The notes: generated from the letters alone by a model not told the origin. Positions 1 through 6,344 are shown, numbered from the stretch's first letter. The stretch is 6,662 nt of DNA from Desulfobacterales bacterium (GCA_030145595.1 JAQYVG010000186.1:1-6662); one strand, 5' to 3'. Made by a program: numbers and translations.

Positions 1-24
1 TTCATTGTTTATCTTTTCTTCTCA

Positions 25-65
25 TTCAACATTCGATGTTGGACGTTCGATGTTCGATGTTCATC
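25..65. repeat. Heptanucleotide tandem repeat
   Basis: Read from position 25, the sequence falls into consecutive 7-nt units: TTCAACA, TTCGATG, TTGGACG, TTCGATG, TTCGATG, then a partial TTCATC. The 9-mer TTCGATGTT occurs at 32, 46 and 53. The array lies just beyond the 3' end of the regulator gene and is not coding on that strand. Similar GAACATCGAAC-type strings are, from memory, common between genes of environmental bacteria; I cannot check copy number here. I see no terminator-like hairpin for the regulator in 1-119. Confidence 0.7.
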
Positions 66-119
66 TTTTTAGCGGATCGTACTGGGGTGCCTCTGCTGGT
101 AAGGAAATTTTTTGCCAAG

Positions 120-1511
120 CTACTCTGCCGGGGAGCTAAAGGTGTAGTCTTGTTTCCGCAAATCGTACTTCTTGATCAGATCGTAAAGTGTAGGTCTGGC
201 CACACCAATCTGCTCGGAGGTAAGGGCCACATTCCAATTATTCGCAACCAGGGCCTCGCATATGAAATCTCTCTCCAGCCTCTCTCGAAAAACTTTCAGG
301 GTCTGTTTTTTTGCTTTACCTTGGTCGGCATAAGGCAGTTCCAGATCCTCCGCCCCAATGACGGGGCCATCACTCATAACTACGGCTCGTTTGATCCTGT
401 TTTCCAGTTCCCGTATGTTTCCAGGCCAGTCATGCTCTCCCAGGGCCTGGATGGCGCTCGGATCGAACCTTGCCATTGGCCGCTTCATATCCGCACAGCT
501 CTTATTCCTGAAGTAGTTTGCCAGCAAAAGAATATCATTCCCGCGGCTTCTGAGAGGCGGCGCCTCTATGGACACCACACTCAGTCGGTAGTAAAGGTCT
601 TCGCGAAAATCCCCGGTCAGGAGGACCTCCTTGAGATTCCTGTGGGTGGCTGCAATAATCCGCACGTCCAGCTCTATGCTCTCGCGTCCGCCTATTCTTT
701 CAATGGTCCGTTCCTGAATGAATCGGAGGAGCTTGACCTGCAGCGTGGGTGGAATGTCGCCGATTTCATCCAAAAAAAGGGTGCCTCCGTTGGCAAATTC
801 CACCTTGCCCTTCCTCTGAACGTGGGCCCCCGTAAATGCGCCTTTTTCATGGCCGAAAAGCTCGGCCTCCAGAAGAGTGTCAGGAATGGCGCCGCAGTTT
901 ATGGGAATAAAGGGTTCTTCCCGCCGGTCACTCTGGTTGTGAATTGACCGGGCTATGAGCTCTTTGCCGGTGCCGCTCTCCCCGACGACCAATACAGAAA
1001 CATTTGAAGAGGCAACCTTGAGAATCTTGGCGAATATCGCATTCATTTCCGGACTGGTGCCGACCAGATCATCCAATCTTCCTTTGCCTTCATGTTCTTC
1101 TTGAGATTCCCGGCTCTCTTTTTCCAGGGAGTAGACATGGAAGGCTCTGGTCAAAATCCCCTTGAGTTCCTCTATCTTGATAGGTTTATGATAGTAATCC
1201 CATGCCCCCCGGCTTATGGCCCGCATGGCGTTTTCCTGGTCGTTATCGCCTGTCACCACCACGACCTTGGCACTCGGTTCCATTTGAAGGATTTTCTCCA
1301 GAAGTTCCATCCCCACCACAGACTCATGCGGTCTGGGCGGAAGACCAAGATCCAGGGTGACCACCGCAGGTTTCTTTGTCTGCAGGATTTTCATGGCAGA
1401 TGGTGCATCTTGCGCCATGTGAAGCTCATGTTCATCTGAAAGAGCCCATTTTAACTGACGAGAAATTTCTGCATCATCTTCCACGATCAGCAATTTCCCC
1501 TTCTTACTCAT
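120..1511 (-). CDS. prsR: PrsR-type sigma-54-dependent response regulator of PEP-CTERM genes
   Basis: This is a 463-residue cytoplasmic transcription activator of the NtrC/AtoC class. Residues 1-120 form a receiver domain with acidic pair D12/D13, phosphoacceptor D54, T87 and K109. A charged linker (about 125-145) leads to the AAA+ domain, with Walker A GESGTGKE at 177-184, the sigma-54-contacting GAFTGA loop at 224-229 and Walker B GGTLFLDE at 242-249. A WPGNIRELEN motif follows, and a Fis-type helix-turn-helix sits near 427-447 (GVARPTLYDLIKK). The receiver segment LDLGLPPRP followed by a Gly/Leu-rich stretch, together with the C-terminus, matches what I know of the 'PEP-CTERM-box response regulator' family, and length is normal. 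The ATG at 1511 follows a strong purine-rich ribosome site (GGGGAAGG). It is divergent from a PEP-CTERM gene, which fits its role. The usual sensor-kinase partner PrsK is not immediately upstream and must lie elsewhere. A generic AtoC-like regulator is the alternative. All catalytic and sigma-54 motifs are intact. Confidence 0.9.
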   Translation of the reverse strand: MSKKGKLLIVEDDAEISRQLKWALSDEHELHMAQDAPSAMKILQTKKPAVVTLDLGLPPRPHESVVGMELLEKILQMEPSAKVVVVTGDNDQENAMRAISRGAWDYYHKPIKIEELKGILTRAFHVYSLEKESRESQEEHEGKGRLDDLVGTSPEMNAIFAKILKVASSNVSVLVVGESGTGKELIARSIHNQSDRREEPFIPINCGAIPDTLLEAELFGHEKGAFTGAHVQRKGKVEFANGGTLFLDEIGDIPPTLQVKLLRFIQERTIERIGGRESIELDVRIIAATHRNLKEVLLTGDFREDLYYRLSVVSIEAPPLRSRGNDILLLANYFRNKSCADMKRPMARFDPSAIQALGEHDWPGNIRELENRIKRAVVMSDGPVIGAEDLELPYADQGKAKKQTLKVFRERLERDFICEALVANNWNVALTSEQIGVARPTLYDLIKKYDLRKQDYTFSSPAE

Positions 1512-1524
1512 TTCCCTTCCCCTA
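1512..1524 (-). promoter_or_regulatory. Ribosome binding site of the regulator
   Basis: On the minus strand the start codon is preceded by TAGGGGAAGGGAA, a long purine run with good anti-Shine-Dalgarno pairing about 5-8 nt before the ATG at 1511. It supports this start. Confidence 0.7.
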
Positions 1525-1531
1525 ACATCAA

Positions 1532-1575
1532 GTTATACAATCGCTTCGCGATTCTATATAACGCGGCTTCGCCGC
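1532..1575 (-). repeat. Two abutting hairpins in the regulator's leader
   Basis: Two inverted repeats lie back to back. The first, 1532-1562, pairs GTTATA (1532-1537) with TATAAC (1557-1562) around a second 6-bp stem AATCGC/GCGATT (1539-1544 and 1548-1553) with a 3-nt loop; a 1-nt versus 3-nt internal bulge separates the stems. The second, 1563-1575, is GCGGC-TTC-GCCGC. Both tips share a GCTTCGC-like core. The pair lies 20 nt before the regulator's start codon, so it would be in the 5' leader if transcription starts near 1587. It could be an RNA structure controlling translation, or a copy of a small dispersed palindromic (REP-like) repeat. No poly-T follows on either strand, so it is not an intrinsic terminator. 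Confidence 0.6.
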
Positions 1576-1593
1576 TCTAAAAAAGGAATTCCT

Positions 1594-1622
1594 ATACTAT
1601 CAAGAATGTACAAATTGTTCAA
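1594..1622 (-). promoter_or_regulatory. Possible sigma-70 promoter for the regulator
   Basis: On the minus strand TTGAAC (1622-1617) and TAGTAT (1599-1594) are separated by exactly 17 bp. Each hexamer matches 4 of 6 consensus bases. Transcription would start near 1587, giving a leader of about 75 nt containing both hairpins. The region is A/T-rich, so chance matches are easy. Confidence 0.35.
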
Positions 1623-1697
1623 TCATCCTTCCATATTCAAGATGTGCCACAATTTTGTCTGAAAAAGCAATACCTTTTCTTTAAGCCGATTAATAAA

Positions 1698-1719
1698 TGT
1701 CGGTTTTCTTTACAGTCCA
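1698..1719 (+). promoter_or_regulatory. Upstream enhancer-like box 1 (candidate PrsR site)
   Basis: The core GTCGGTTTTCTTTACA (1699-1714) matches box 2 at 14 of 16 positions, and a CCA follows at 1717-1719 in both. TGT and ACA ends give it weak dyad character. It is centred about 220 bp upstream of the inferred transcription start, within the range of a sigma-54 enhancer. The assignment to the neighbouring PrsR-type regulator is inference from context and from the family's 'PEP-CTERM-box' name. Confidence 0.6.
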
Positions 1720-1797
1720 TAGTAATCCCCTTTTCCCCTAAGCCCCCGTTTCCACTTAATTATCCCCTCACAGGCTATCTTGATGACATTGGATAAT

Positions 1798-1819
1798 AGT
1801 CGGAATTCTTTACAAACCA
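1798..1819 (+). promoter_or_regulatory. Upstream enhancer-like box 2 (candidate PrsR site)
   Basis: The core GTCGGAATTCTTTACA (1799-1814) is the second copy of the box, in the same orientation and exactly 100 bp downstream of box 1. The downstream CCA is also conserved (1817-1819). Its centre is about 120 bp upstream of the inferred start of transcription, a usual distance for an NtrC-class activator site. Confidence 0.65.
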
Positions 1820-1899
1820 ATGGTTTATCAAAATTAGGGCCGGGAAGCGTTATGGGCTAAGTATCCAAGAATTATGGACAAATGCTCCAATGACCCGAG

Positions 1900-1916
1900 T
1901 TGGTCTGGTTTTTGCA
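1900..1916 (+). promoter_or_regulatory. Sigma-54 (-24/-12) promoter of the PEP-CTERM gene
   Basis: TTGGTCTGGTTTTTGCA matches the YTGGCACGRNNNTTGCW consensus at the invariant GG (1902-1903) and GC (1914-1915) with the required 10 bp between them, and also at TTGC, the preceding YT, the GR pair and the final W. Only the CAC after GG is lost (TCT here). Transcription would begin near 1927, giving an untranslated leader of about 108 nt before the ATG at 2035. Two upstream boxes and the divergent sigma-54 activator support the call. Confidence 0.7.
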
Positions 1917-1957
1917 TAAAGAAAGTAGAAAAGATTTTTTTAATAAATCGCAGGCAA

Positions 1958-1980
1958 CAAGAACCCGGAATCAAGAACCC
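1958..1980 (+). repeat. Short direct repeat in the PEP-CTERM leader
   Basis: CAAGAACCC occurs at 1958-1966 and again at 1972-1980, a 14-nt period. It lies in the inferred 5' leader between the sigma-54 promoter and the start codon. A perfect 10-bp palindrome TTAACGTTAA follows at 2009-2018, just before the ribosome site. No function is evident for either. Confidence 0.4.
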
Positions 1981-2019
1981 AATAACCAGTATATTTACCC
2001 GATAAAAGTTAACGTTAAA

Positions 2020-2028
2020 AGGTAGGAA
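2020..2028 (+). promoter_or_regulatory. Ribosome binding site deciding the PEP-CTERM start
   Basis: AGGTAGGAA lies with AGGA at 2024-2027, 7 nt before ATG 2035. The in-frame ATG at 2056 (residue 8, before VKK) would also give a usable signal peptide, but has no comparable upstream site, so 2035 is preferred. Confidence 0.7.
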
Positions 2029-2034
2029 ATAGCT

Positions 2035-2910
2035 ATGAACGCAAAAAGGTTTTCCATGGTCAAGAAGGTGCTTTGCATAGTGGCATTTGCAATGTTAATG
2101 TCATCGCCCGCATTTGCCGTTCCGCTTATAGACGGCAATGTTCTAGGTCTTGCGGAGGGCTATACATCTGGTGTTGATGTGTCTTTTGATATTGAAAATG
2201 GCCCTGCTGGTGTTACTGGTGGATCACTGTATCGTGCTGAGGATGATGATTTCATGTATTTTGGTTTGATTTTGCCTCCAGGAATTGTTGACAATACCTA
2301 TGGTGATACCAAGGCATTGGATTGGGGTAGCAAAAATCACTTCCTAATTGGTGGTGGTGGTGGCAGTAGCCTGGAAGGCAGCGATAAATGGGAATTTAAG
2401 TACGGTGATATCGTATTGAAGCTTGATTACATTGACGAGAACAATGGTGCATTCAATGCAAGGGTTGAAAAGTTTAAGCAGTATAATGCTGTTACTGACC
2501 GAATGGTTGATCTTGACAAAGACAAAATAAAGTTCCACACATCTCTCGATTACAACTACAACAAACTTGGGCTTACTCAGTTCTTCGGTACCAAGGAAGA
2601 AGATGTAGAAACAGACCCGATCGATTCCCCCGGACCCACCCCTTCGGGTGTTCCTATAGATTATCAATTCGATGATCCAGCAGGAGACTGGATACCCGAA
2701 ATTATGTATGAATTCAGTATCGAAAAAGGAGCATTTAGTAGTGACGATTGGTTTGATTTTGGATCGAGTATTATTCATAGTTCCCCAAATAAGCTTGGAG
2801 ACCACAAAGTCTTCCCCAACAATCCAGTTCCTGAGCCTGCTACCATGCTCCTTCTCGGCTCTGGACTGGTTGGTATTGCAGTGTTCAGGAGGAAGTTTAA
2901 GAAAAGCTGA
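2035..2910 (+). CDS. PEP-CTERM sorting-domain surface protein
   Basis: This 291-residue exported protein carries both sorting signals of the exosortase pathway. Residues 1-28 are a Sec signal peptide (basic start, hydrophobic core about 12-22, cleavage after AFA at 26-28). The C-terminus has VPEPAT at 265-270, a hydrophobic segment about 270-284 and a basic RRKFKK tail at 285-290. In this family, exosortase recognises and cuts this tail at the inner membrane. The mature part appears free of cysteine, is acidic and aromatic, and has a five-glycine run at 106-110 and a Pro-rich linker near 197-208. The segment about 32-100 (IDG start, LYRAEDDDFMYFGL, later VDNTYGD) resembles beta-sandwich carbohydrate-binding (CBM9/DOMON-like) domains, but that is only an impression. 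It has its own sigma-54 promoter and terminator. It is visibly more A/T-rich than the large gene downstream. Exact function unknown; a matrix- or polysaccharide-associated role is inferred from the sorting class. Confidence 0.92.
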   Translation: MNAKRFSMVKKVLCIVAFAMLMSSPAFAVPLIDGNVLGLAEGYTSGVDVSFDIENGPAGVTGGSLYRAEDDDFMYFGLILPPGIVDNTYGDTKALDWGSKNHFLIGGGGGSSLEGSDKWEFKYGDIVLKLDYIDENNGAFNARVEKFKQYNAVTDRMVDLDKDKIKFHTSLDYNYNKLGLTQFFGTKEEDVETDPIDSPGPTPSGVPIDYQFDDPAGDWIPEIMYEFSIEKGAFSSDDWFDFGSSIIHSSPNKLGDHKVFPNNPVPEPATMLLLGSGLVGIAVFRRKFKKS

Positions 2911-2940
2911 GGAAATATTATATAGCTGATACAAAAATCA

Positions 2941-2978
2941 AAGGCAGGGCGTGAAAACGACCCTGCTTTTTTTTATTT
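2941..2978 (+). terminator. Intrinsic terminator after the PEP-CTERM gene
   Basis: GCAGGG (2944-2949) pairs with CCCTGC (2961-2966). The stem continues inward as CGT/ACG around a GAAA loop with one bulged A at 2960. Eight T residues follow at 2967-2974, then more T. This is a classic rho-independent terminator 31 bp past the stop codon, separating the PEP-CTERM transcript from the next gene. Confidence 0.85.
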
Positions 2979-2992
2979 AGTCCTGAACAAAT

Positions 2993-2997
2993 AAGGA
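2993..2997 (+). promoter_or_regulatory. Ribosome binding site of the large membrane gene
   Basis: AAGGA sits 6 nt before ATG 3004, supporting that start. It begins only 15 nt after the terminator's T-rich tail. Confidence 0.65.
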
Positions 2998-3003
2998 CAA
3001 CAG

Positions 3004-6000
3004 ATGGCTGAAGATAGAGTATCACGTGGTTCAACCAGCAAGATAACGACCCTGGTACTGGTCTGTTTTTTTTTCTCCGGCCTTACAGGCCTGATATACG
3101 AGATATTGTGGACAAGGATGATCGTAAAGATCATTGGGGGGGCACCCTTTGCCGTCAGCATAATCCTGACCGTCTTTATGGGTGGGCTGGGTCTGGGCAG
3201 CTACCTGGCCGGCCGATCCATAGACGGCGTCAAGGAGCCCGTAAAGTTGGTGAGAATCTATGGGGTCCTGGAACTGGCGATTGCGGCCTACGGGCTTGTG
3301 CTTCCGCTGCTGCCGGCGGCCTTCAGGCCGCTCTATGCGATTCTCTATAACCAGCTTTTTGCCCACTTCATTCCATACAGCTTTCTCACCTTTGTCGGCT
3401 GCGCTGCCATCCTGTTCTTCCCTGTTGTCTGCATGGGGGCCACACTTCCCATCCTGTGCCGGTTTTACGTTAACAGCCTCTCCCACCTGGGCACGCATGC
3501 GGGGAGGTTGTACGGACTGAACACGATCGGTGCTGCCATTGGCGCCCTGTTGTGCGGCTTCTGGCTGATAAACCTTCTGGGCGTGTGGGGGACCCTGATC
3601 CTGGCCGTGTCTATTAATATTATTATCGGCTTATCCTGTATTTTTTACAGTAATAAAGTAAAGACAGGGGATAAGTTTGCAGGTAAAGCGGTCCTTGATC
3701 CGGATCAATCCTCTCAAAAAGCCGCTGCTGTGCATACCAAAACCCCGAAATATCCCGGTGAAATAATCGGCGCCCTGGTGATATTTGCCGTGTCAGGCTT
3801 TTGCGCCATGGCCTACGAGGTCATGTGGACCAAGTTATTGGGGCTGATTGTCGGCCCTACTACGTATTCATTCACCATTGTTCTGGTCACATTCATCCTG
3901 GGCCTGGCCCTTGGCAGCATGCTTTTCGGCTGGCTGGCAGACAGAACCGGCCGGGCGATATGGATCTTGATCTTCACCCAGCTTGCGGCAGCCCTGTCCG
4001 TTTTGGGTGTCAGCCAGCTACTGGGGAACAGCCAGCTCTTTTTTGCCAAAGTAATCTTTCAATTCAAGGATCAGTTTGCGCTCCTGAGCCTGGTCAAGGC
4101 CGCCATTCTTTTCGCTTTTATGATCCTGCCGACACTCTGTCTGGGTGCGTCTTTTCCTTTGGTCGGGAAAATTTACACCCGATCCGTCTCCAAGGTAGGC
4201 AGGTCCATCGGTTTTGCTTACGCCATCAATACGATAGGAGCGGTGTCAGGATCGTTTTGCGCCGGTTTTGTGCTGATACCCCTGGTTGGGAAAGAGAATG
4301 GCTTGAGCCTGGTTATCGGCTTGCAGCTTCTCACCTCGCTGATTGTTGCAGGCATCGTCCTCTTCAAAAGCAAAAAGGCGGTGTGGAAGCTGGTTCCTCT
4401 GGCAGTACCGGCCCTGGCCGGTCTGTTTCTCTGCCTTTATTTCCCGGAGTGGAATCATTCCCTCCTTGCAAGGGGTAAATATCATCGGTTCGAGAAGATC
4501 AAGCAAGACGTGAGAAACAGCGGTTGGCTGGAATCCCTTATAGAGGGGCCGGAAATACTCACCCGATCCGAGCGAGACGAGCTCGTGTATTACGGTGACG
4601 GCATCGGCGGTTTTACCACGGTGCAAAAACATACGGACCCCCTTGGAAATGTCACATACGTATTGTTAAACAGCGGAAAAGCCGATGCTTCCACAAAGAG
4701 AGACATGGTGACTCAAACTCTCAGTGCACATTTGCCGATGCTCTTTCACAGAGACCCCGGGACGGTCATGGTGCTGGGCCTGGCGAGCGGCATAACGGCC
4801 GGTGAGGTGCTTAATTATCCTGTGGAGCGGCTGGACATCGTCGATATCAACGATCAGGTCGTCAAGGCAAGCGACTTTTTCATTCCCTGGAACCATAACG
4901 TGCTTTCCGATCCCAGGACAAACCTCATTATTCAGGACGGCAGGGCGCATCTTACCCTGACCGTTCGAAAGTATGACGTGATCATCTCGGAACCCTCCAA
5001 TCCCTGGATGGCAGGTCTGGCGGCCCTTTTTACGCGTGATTTCTTTGCCCTGGCCAAAGACAGGCTCAATGATGGCGGCGTGTTTGTTCAGTTTATACAT
5101 TCCTATCAGATGGATTGGCCCACTTTTGCCCTTGTAGGTCGGACCTTTGCGCAGGTCTTTCCCAACAGCCTGTTGGCCGTGACCAGGCCTTCTACCATGG
5201 GCAATGATTACCTCCTGGTCGGGTTCAAAGGCAAGGGCCGGTTGATCCTGGACCATGCCAAACAAAAGATCTCTCATGCCCGGAGGTCTAAGAATATCTC
5301 TCTCTCCGACCCCAGGTTGCTCTACAGGCTCATCGTATCAGAGGACCTTCCAGGCCTGTTCGGCCAGGGGCCCGTCAACACGGACAATCGGCCCCTGCTC
5401 GAATTCGCTGCACCGAGGCTGATCTACCACGACGACCCGGCGATAAGAAGAAATATCCTGTCCGGAAAACGACTCGGTGACGGGACAAGGGATATCGTCC
5501 GGGAGGTCACATCAGACCTTGACGCACAGATCGACTTTGCCGCTTTTGCCCTTTCGGTCCATGAGCCCTTTCAGAACATGGTCGATCTGACAAAGACTTC
5601 ACCATTACAGAAAGAGCGTCTCGTTGCTATCGTGGAAACCTATTGTGCCAATAACGCTCTGGATGCCTCGGTTCTTGAGGATGAGACTCTGGTGCGAAAC
5701 TGCCGTTTGTTTCAAATAGAGACGATTCAGAATAAAATGGATCGCCTTCCCGACAAGGCACTTTCGTACTCTTACCTTGGCAGCCTGTACAACAAAGAGG
5801 GTGTGCTGAACAGAGCCATCGACAGTTATTCCAAATCGCTGCAGATCGAGCCCGAAAACGCCTTGACGCATAATCTCCTCGGTGCGGTGCTTGGACGGCA
5901 GGGCAGGCTGGATAAAGCAGCTACACACTTTAAGGAGGCGCTGCGAATCAACCCAAACTACGCCGAGGCGCGAAACAATTTCGGAATTGCCTTAGCGCAG

Positions 6001-6276
6001 CGTGGCGAACTGAAAGAAGCCGTAACCCACTTTACGAAGGCGCTGCAGATAGACCCTGGTCTTGCCAAAGCACACAAAAACCTCGGCTCAGTGCTGGCCA
6101 GGCTTGGCAGGCTCGATGAGTCCGTAAAGGAATATCAAAAAGCCCTGAAGATGGACCCGGATAATCCGGACATCTACAATGAGTTGGGCGTTGTACTGTC
6201 CCGGCTGGGAAAGAGCGCGGAGGCCGAAAGGCTTTTTGCCATGGCGCAGCAAAAAAAAGACCGGCACGGACAATAA
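3004..6276 (+). CDS. Membrane-embedded spermidine-synthase-like protein with C-terminal TPR repeats
   Basis: This 1090-residue protein has three parts. Residues about 15-480 are a polytopic membrane region of roughly 12-13 helices made of two homologous halves: SGLTGLIYEILW (25-36) matches SGFCAMAYEVMW (264-275), and MGATLP...YGLNTIGA (144-177) matches LGASFP...YAINTIGA (380-413). Residues about 525-790 resemble the Rossmann-like spermidine synthase fold: YYGDGIGG (529-536), nucleotide-binding LGLASG (591-596), VDIND (613-617), QDGRAHL (644-650) and ISEPSNPW (661-668). Residues 919-1090 are five TPRs in 34-residue register (919, 953, 987, 1021, 1055). The first two parts match the 'fused MFS/spermidine synthase' family, whose substrate is generally unknown. 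The soluble-synthase catalytic DxxD-type acids are changed (E663 and N666 here), so true aminopropyl transfer is doubtful. TPRs suggest a protein partner. It lies 93 bp after the PEP-CTERM gene, behind a terminator, with no clear promoter. Full length, no frameshift. Confidence 0.88.
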   Translation: MAEDRVSRGSTSKITTLVLVCFFFSGLTGLIYEILWTRMIVKIIGGAPFAVSIILTVFMGGLGLGSYLAGRSIDGVKEPVKLVRIYGVLELAIAAYGLVLPLLPAAFRPLYAILYNQLFAHFIPYSFLTFVGCAAILFFPVVCMGATLPILCRFYVNSLSHLGTHAGRLYGLNTIGAAIGALLCGFWLINLLGVWGTLILAVSINIIIGLSCIFYSNKVKTGDKFAGKAVLDPDQSSQKAAAVHTKTPKYPGEIIGALVIFAVSGFCAMAYEVMWTKLLGLIVGPTTYSFTIVLVTFILGLALGSMLFGWLADRTGRAIWILIFTQLAAALSVLGVSQLLGNSQLFFAKVIFQFKDQFALLSLVKAAILFAFMILPTLCLGASFPLVGKIYTRSVSKVGRSIGFAYAINTIGAVSGSFCAGFVLIPLVGKENGLSLVIGLQLLTSLIVAGIVLFKSKKAVWKLVPLAVPALAGLFLCLYFPEWNHSLLARGKYHRFEKIKQDVRNSGWLESLIEGPEILTRSERDELVYYGDGIGGFTTVQKHTDPLGNVTYVLLNSGKADASTKRDMVTQTLSAHLPMLFHRDPGTVMVLGLASGITAGEVLNYPVERLDIVDINDQVVKASDFFIPWNHNVLSDPRTNLIIQDGRAHLTLTVRKYDVIISEPSNPWMAGLAALFTRDFFALAKDRLNDGGVFVQFIHSYQMDWPTFALVGRTFAQVFPNSLLAVTRPSTMGNDYLLVGFKGKGRLILDHAKQKISHARRSKNISLSDPRLLYRLIVSEDLPGLFGQGPVNTDNRPLLEFAAPRLIYHDDPAIRRNILSGKRLGDGTRDIVREVTSDLDAQIDFAAFALSVHEPFQNMVDLTKTSPLQKERLVAIVETYCANNALDASVLEDETLVRNCRLFQIETIQNKMDRLPDKALSYSYLGSLYNKEGVLNRAIDSYSKSLQIEPENALTHNLLGAVLGRQGRLDKAATHFKEALRINPNYAEARNNFGIALAQRGELKEAVTHFTKALQIDPGLAKAHKNLGSVLARLGRLDESVKEYQKALKMDPDNPDIYNELGVVLSRLGKSAEAERLFAMAQQKKDRHGQ

Positions 6277-6296
6277 ACATGAACATATTGTTTTCG

Positions 6297-6324
6297 ACCG
6301 CGAATGGACACAAATGGACGTAAA
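6297..6324. repeat. 10-nt-period repeat, copy A
   Basis: After an ACCG lead, CGAATGGACA (6301-6310) is followed by CAAATGGACG (6311-6320) and then TAAAT, a decamer periodicity starting 21 bp beyond the stop codon of the large gene. It belongs to the same CGAATGGACAC-type sequence as the copies further right. No intrinsic terminator for the large gene is visible here; the only hairpin, AACA-TAT-TGTT at about 6282-6292, is too weak. Confidence 0.6.
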
Positions 6325-6344
6325 TATTATTTTCACTTTCAGTG

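Noticed and set aside
36..947. 303-codon plus-strand frame opposite the regulator
   Set aside because: It lies antisense to the conserved AAA+ domain of an intact regulator, has no recognisable domain and no ribosome site; it is a shadow of the minus-strand gene.
1637..1655. TGGCAC on the minus strand as a sigma-54 promoter for the regulator
   Set aside because: The -24 half is good, but the position of the invariant GC reads AT; a TTG is present but two bases too close.
2862..2881. TGGTTGGTATTGCAG as a sigma-54 promoter for the large membrane gene
   Set aside because: The GG-to-GC distance is 8 bp, or 13 bp using the earlier GG, not the required 10, and it codes for the conserved PEP-CTERM hydrophobic segment.
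2344..2934. 196-codon minus-strand frame opposite the PEP-CTERM gene
   Set aside because: Antisense to a protein with intact signal peptide and sorting tail; its composition (poly-Thr from the GGT run, many Ile/Val) is that of a shadow frame.
3801..4478. 225-codon plus-strand frame inside the membrane gene
   Set aside because: Out-of-frame reading of a GC-richer membrane gene, rich in Arg/His/Gly/Pro with no family features.
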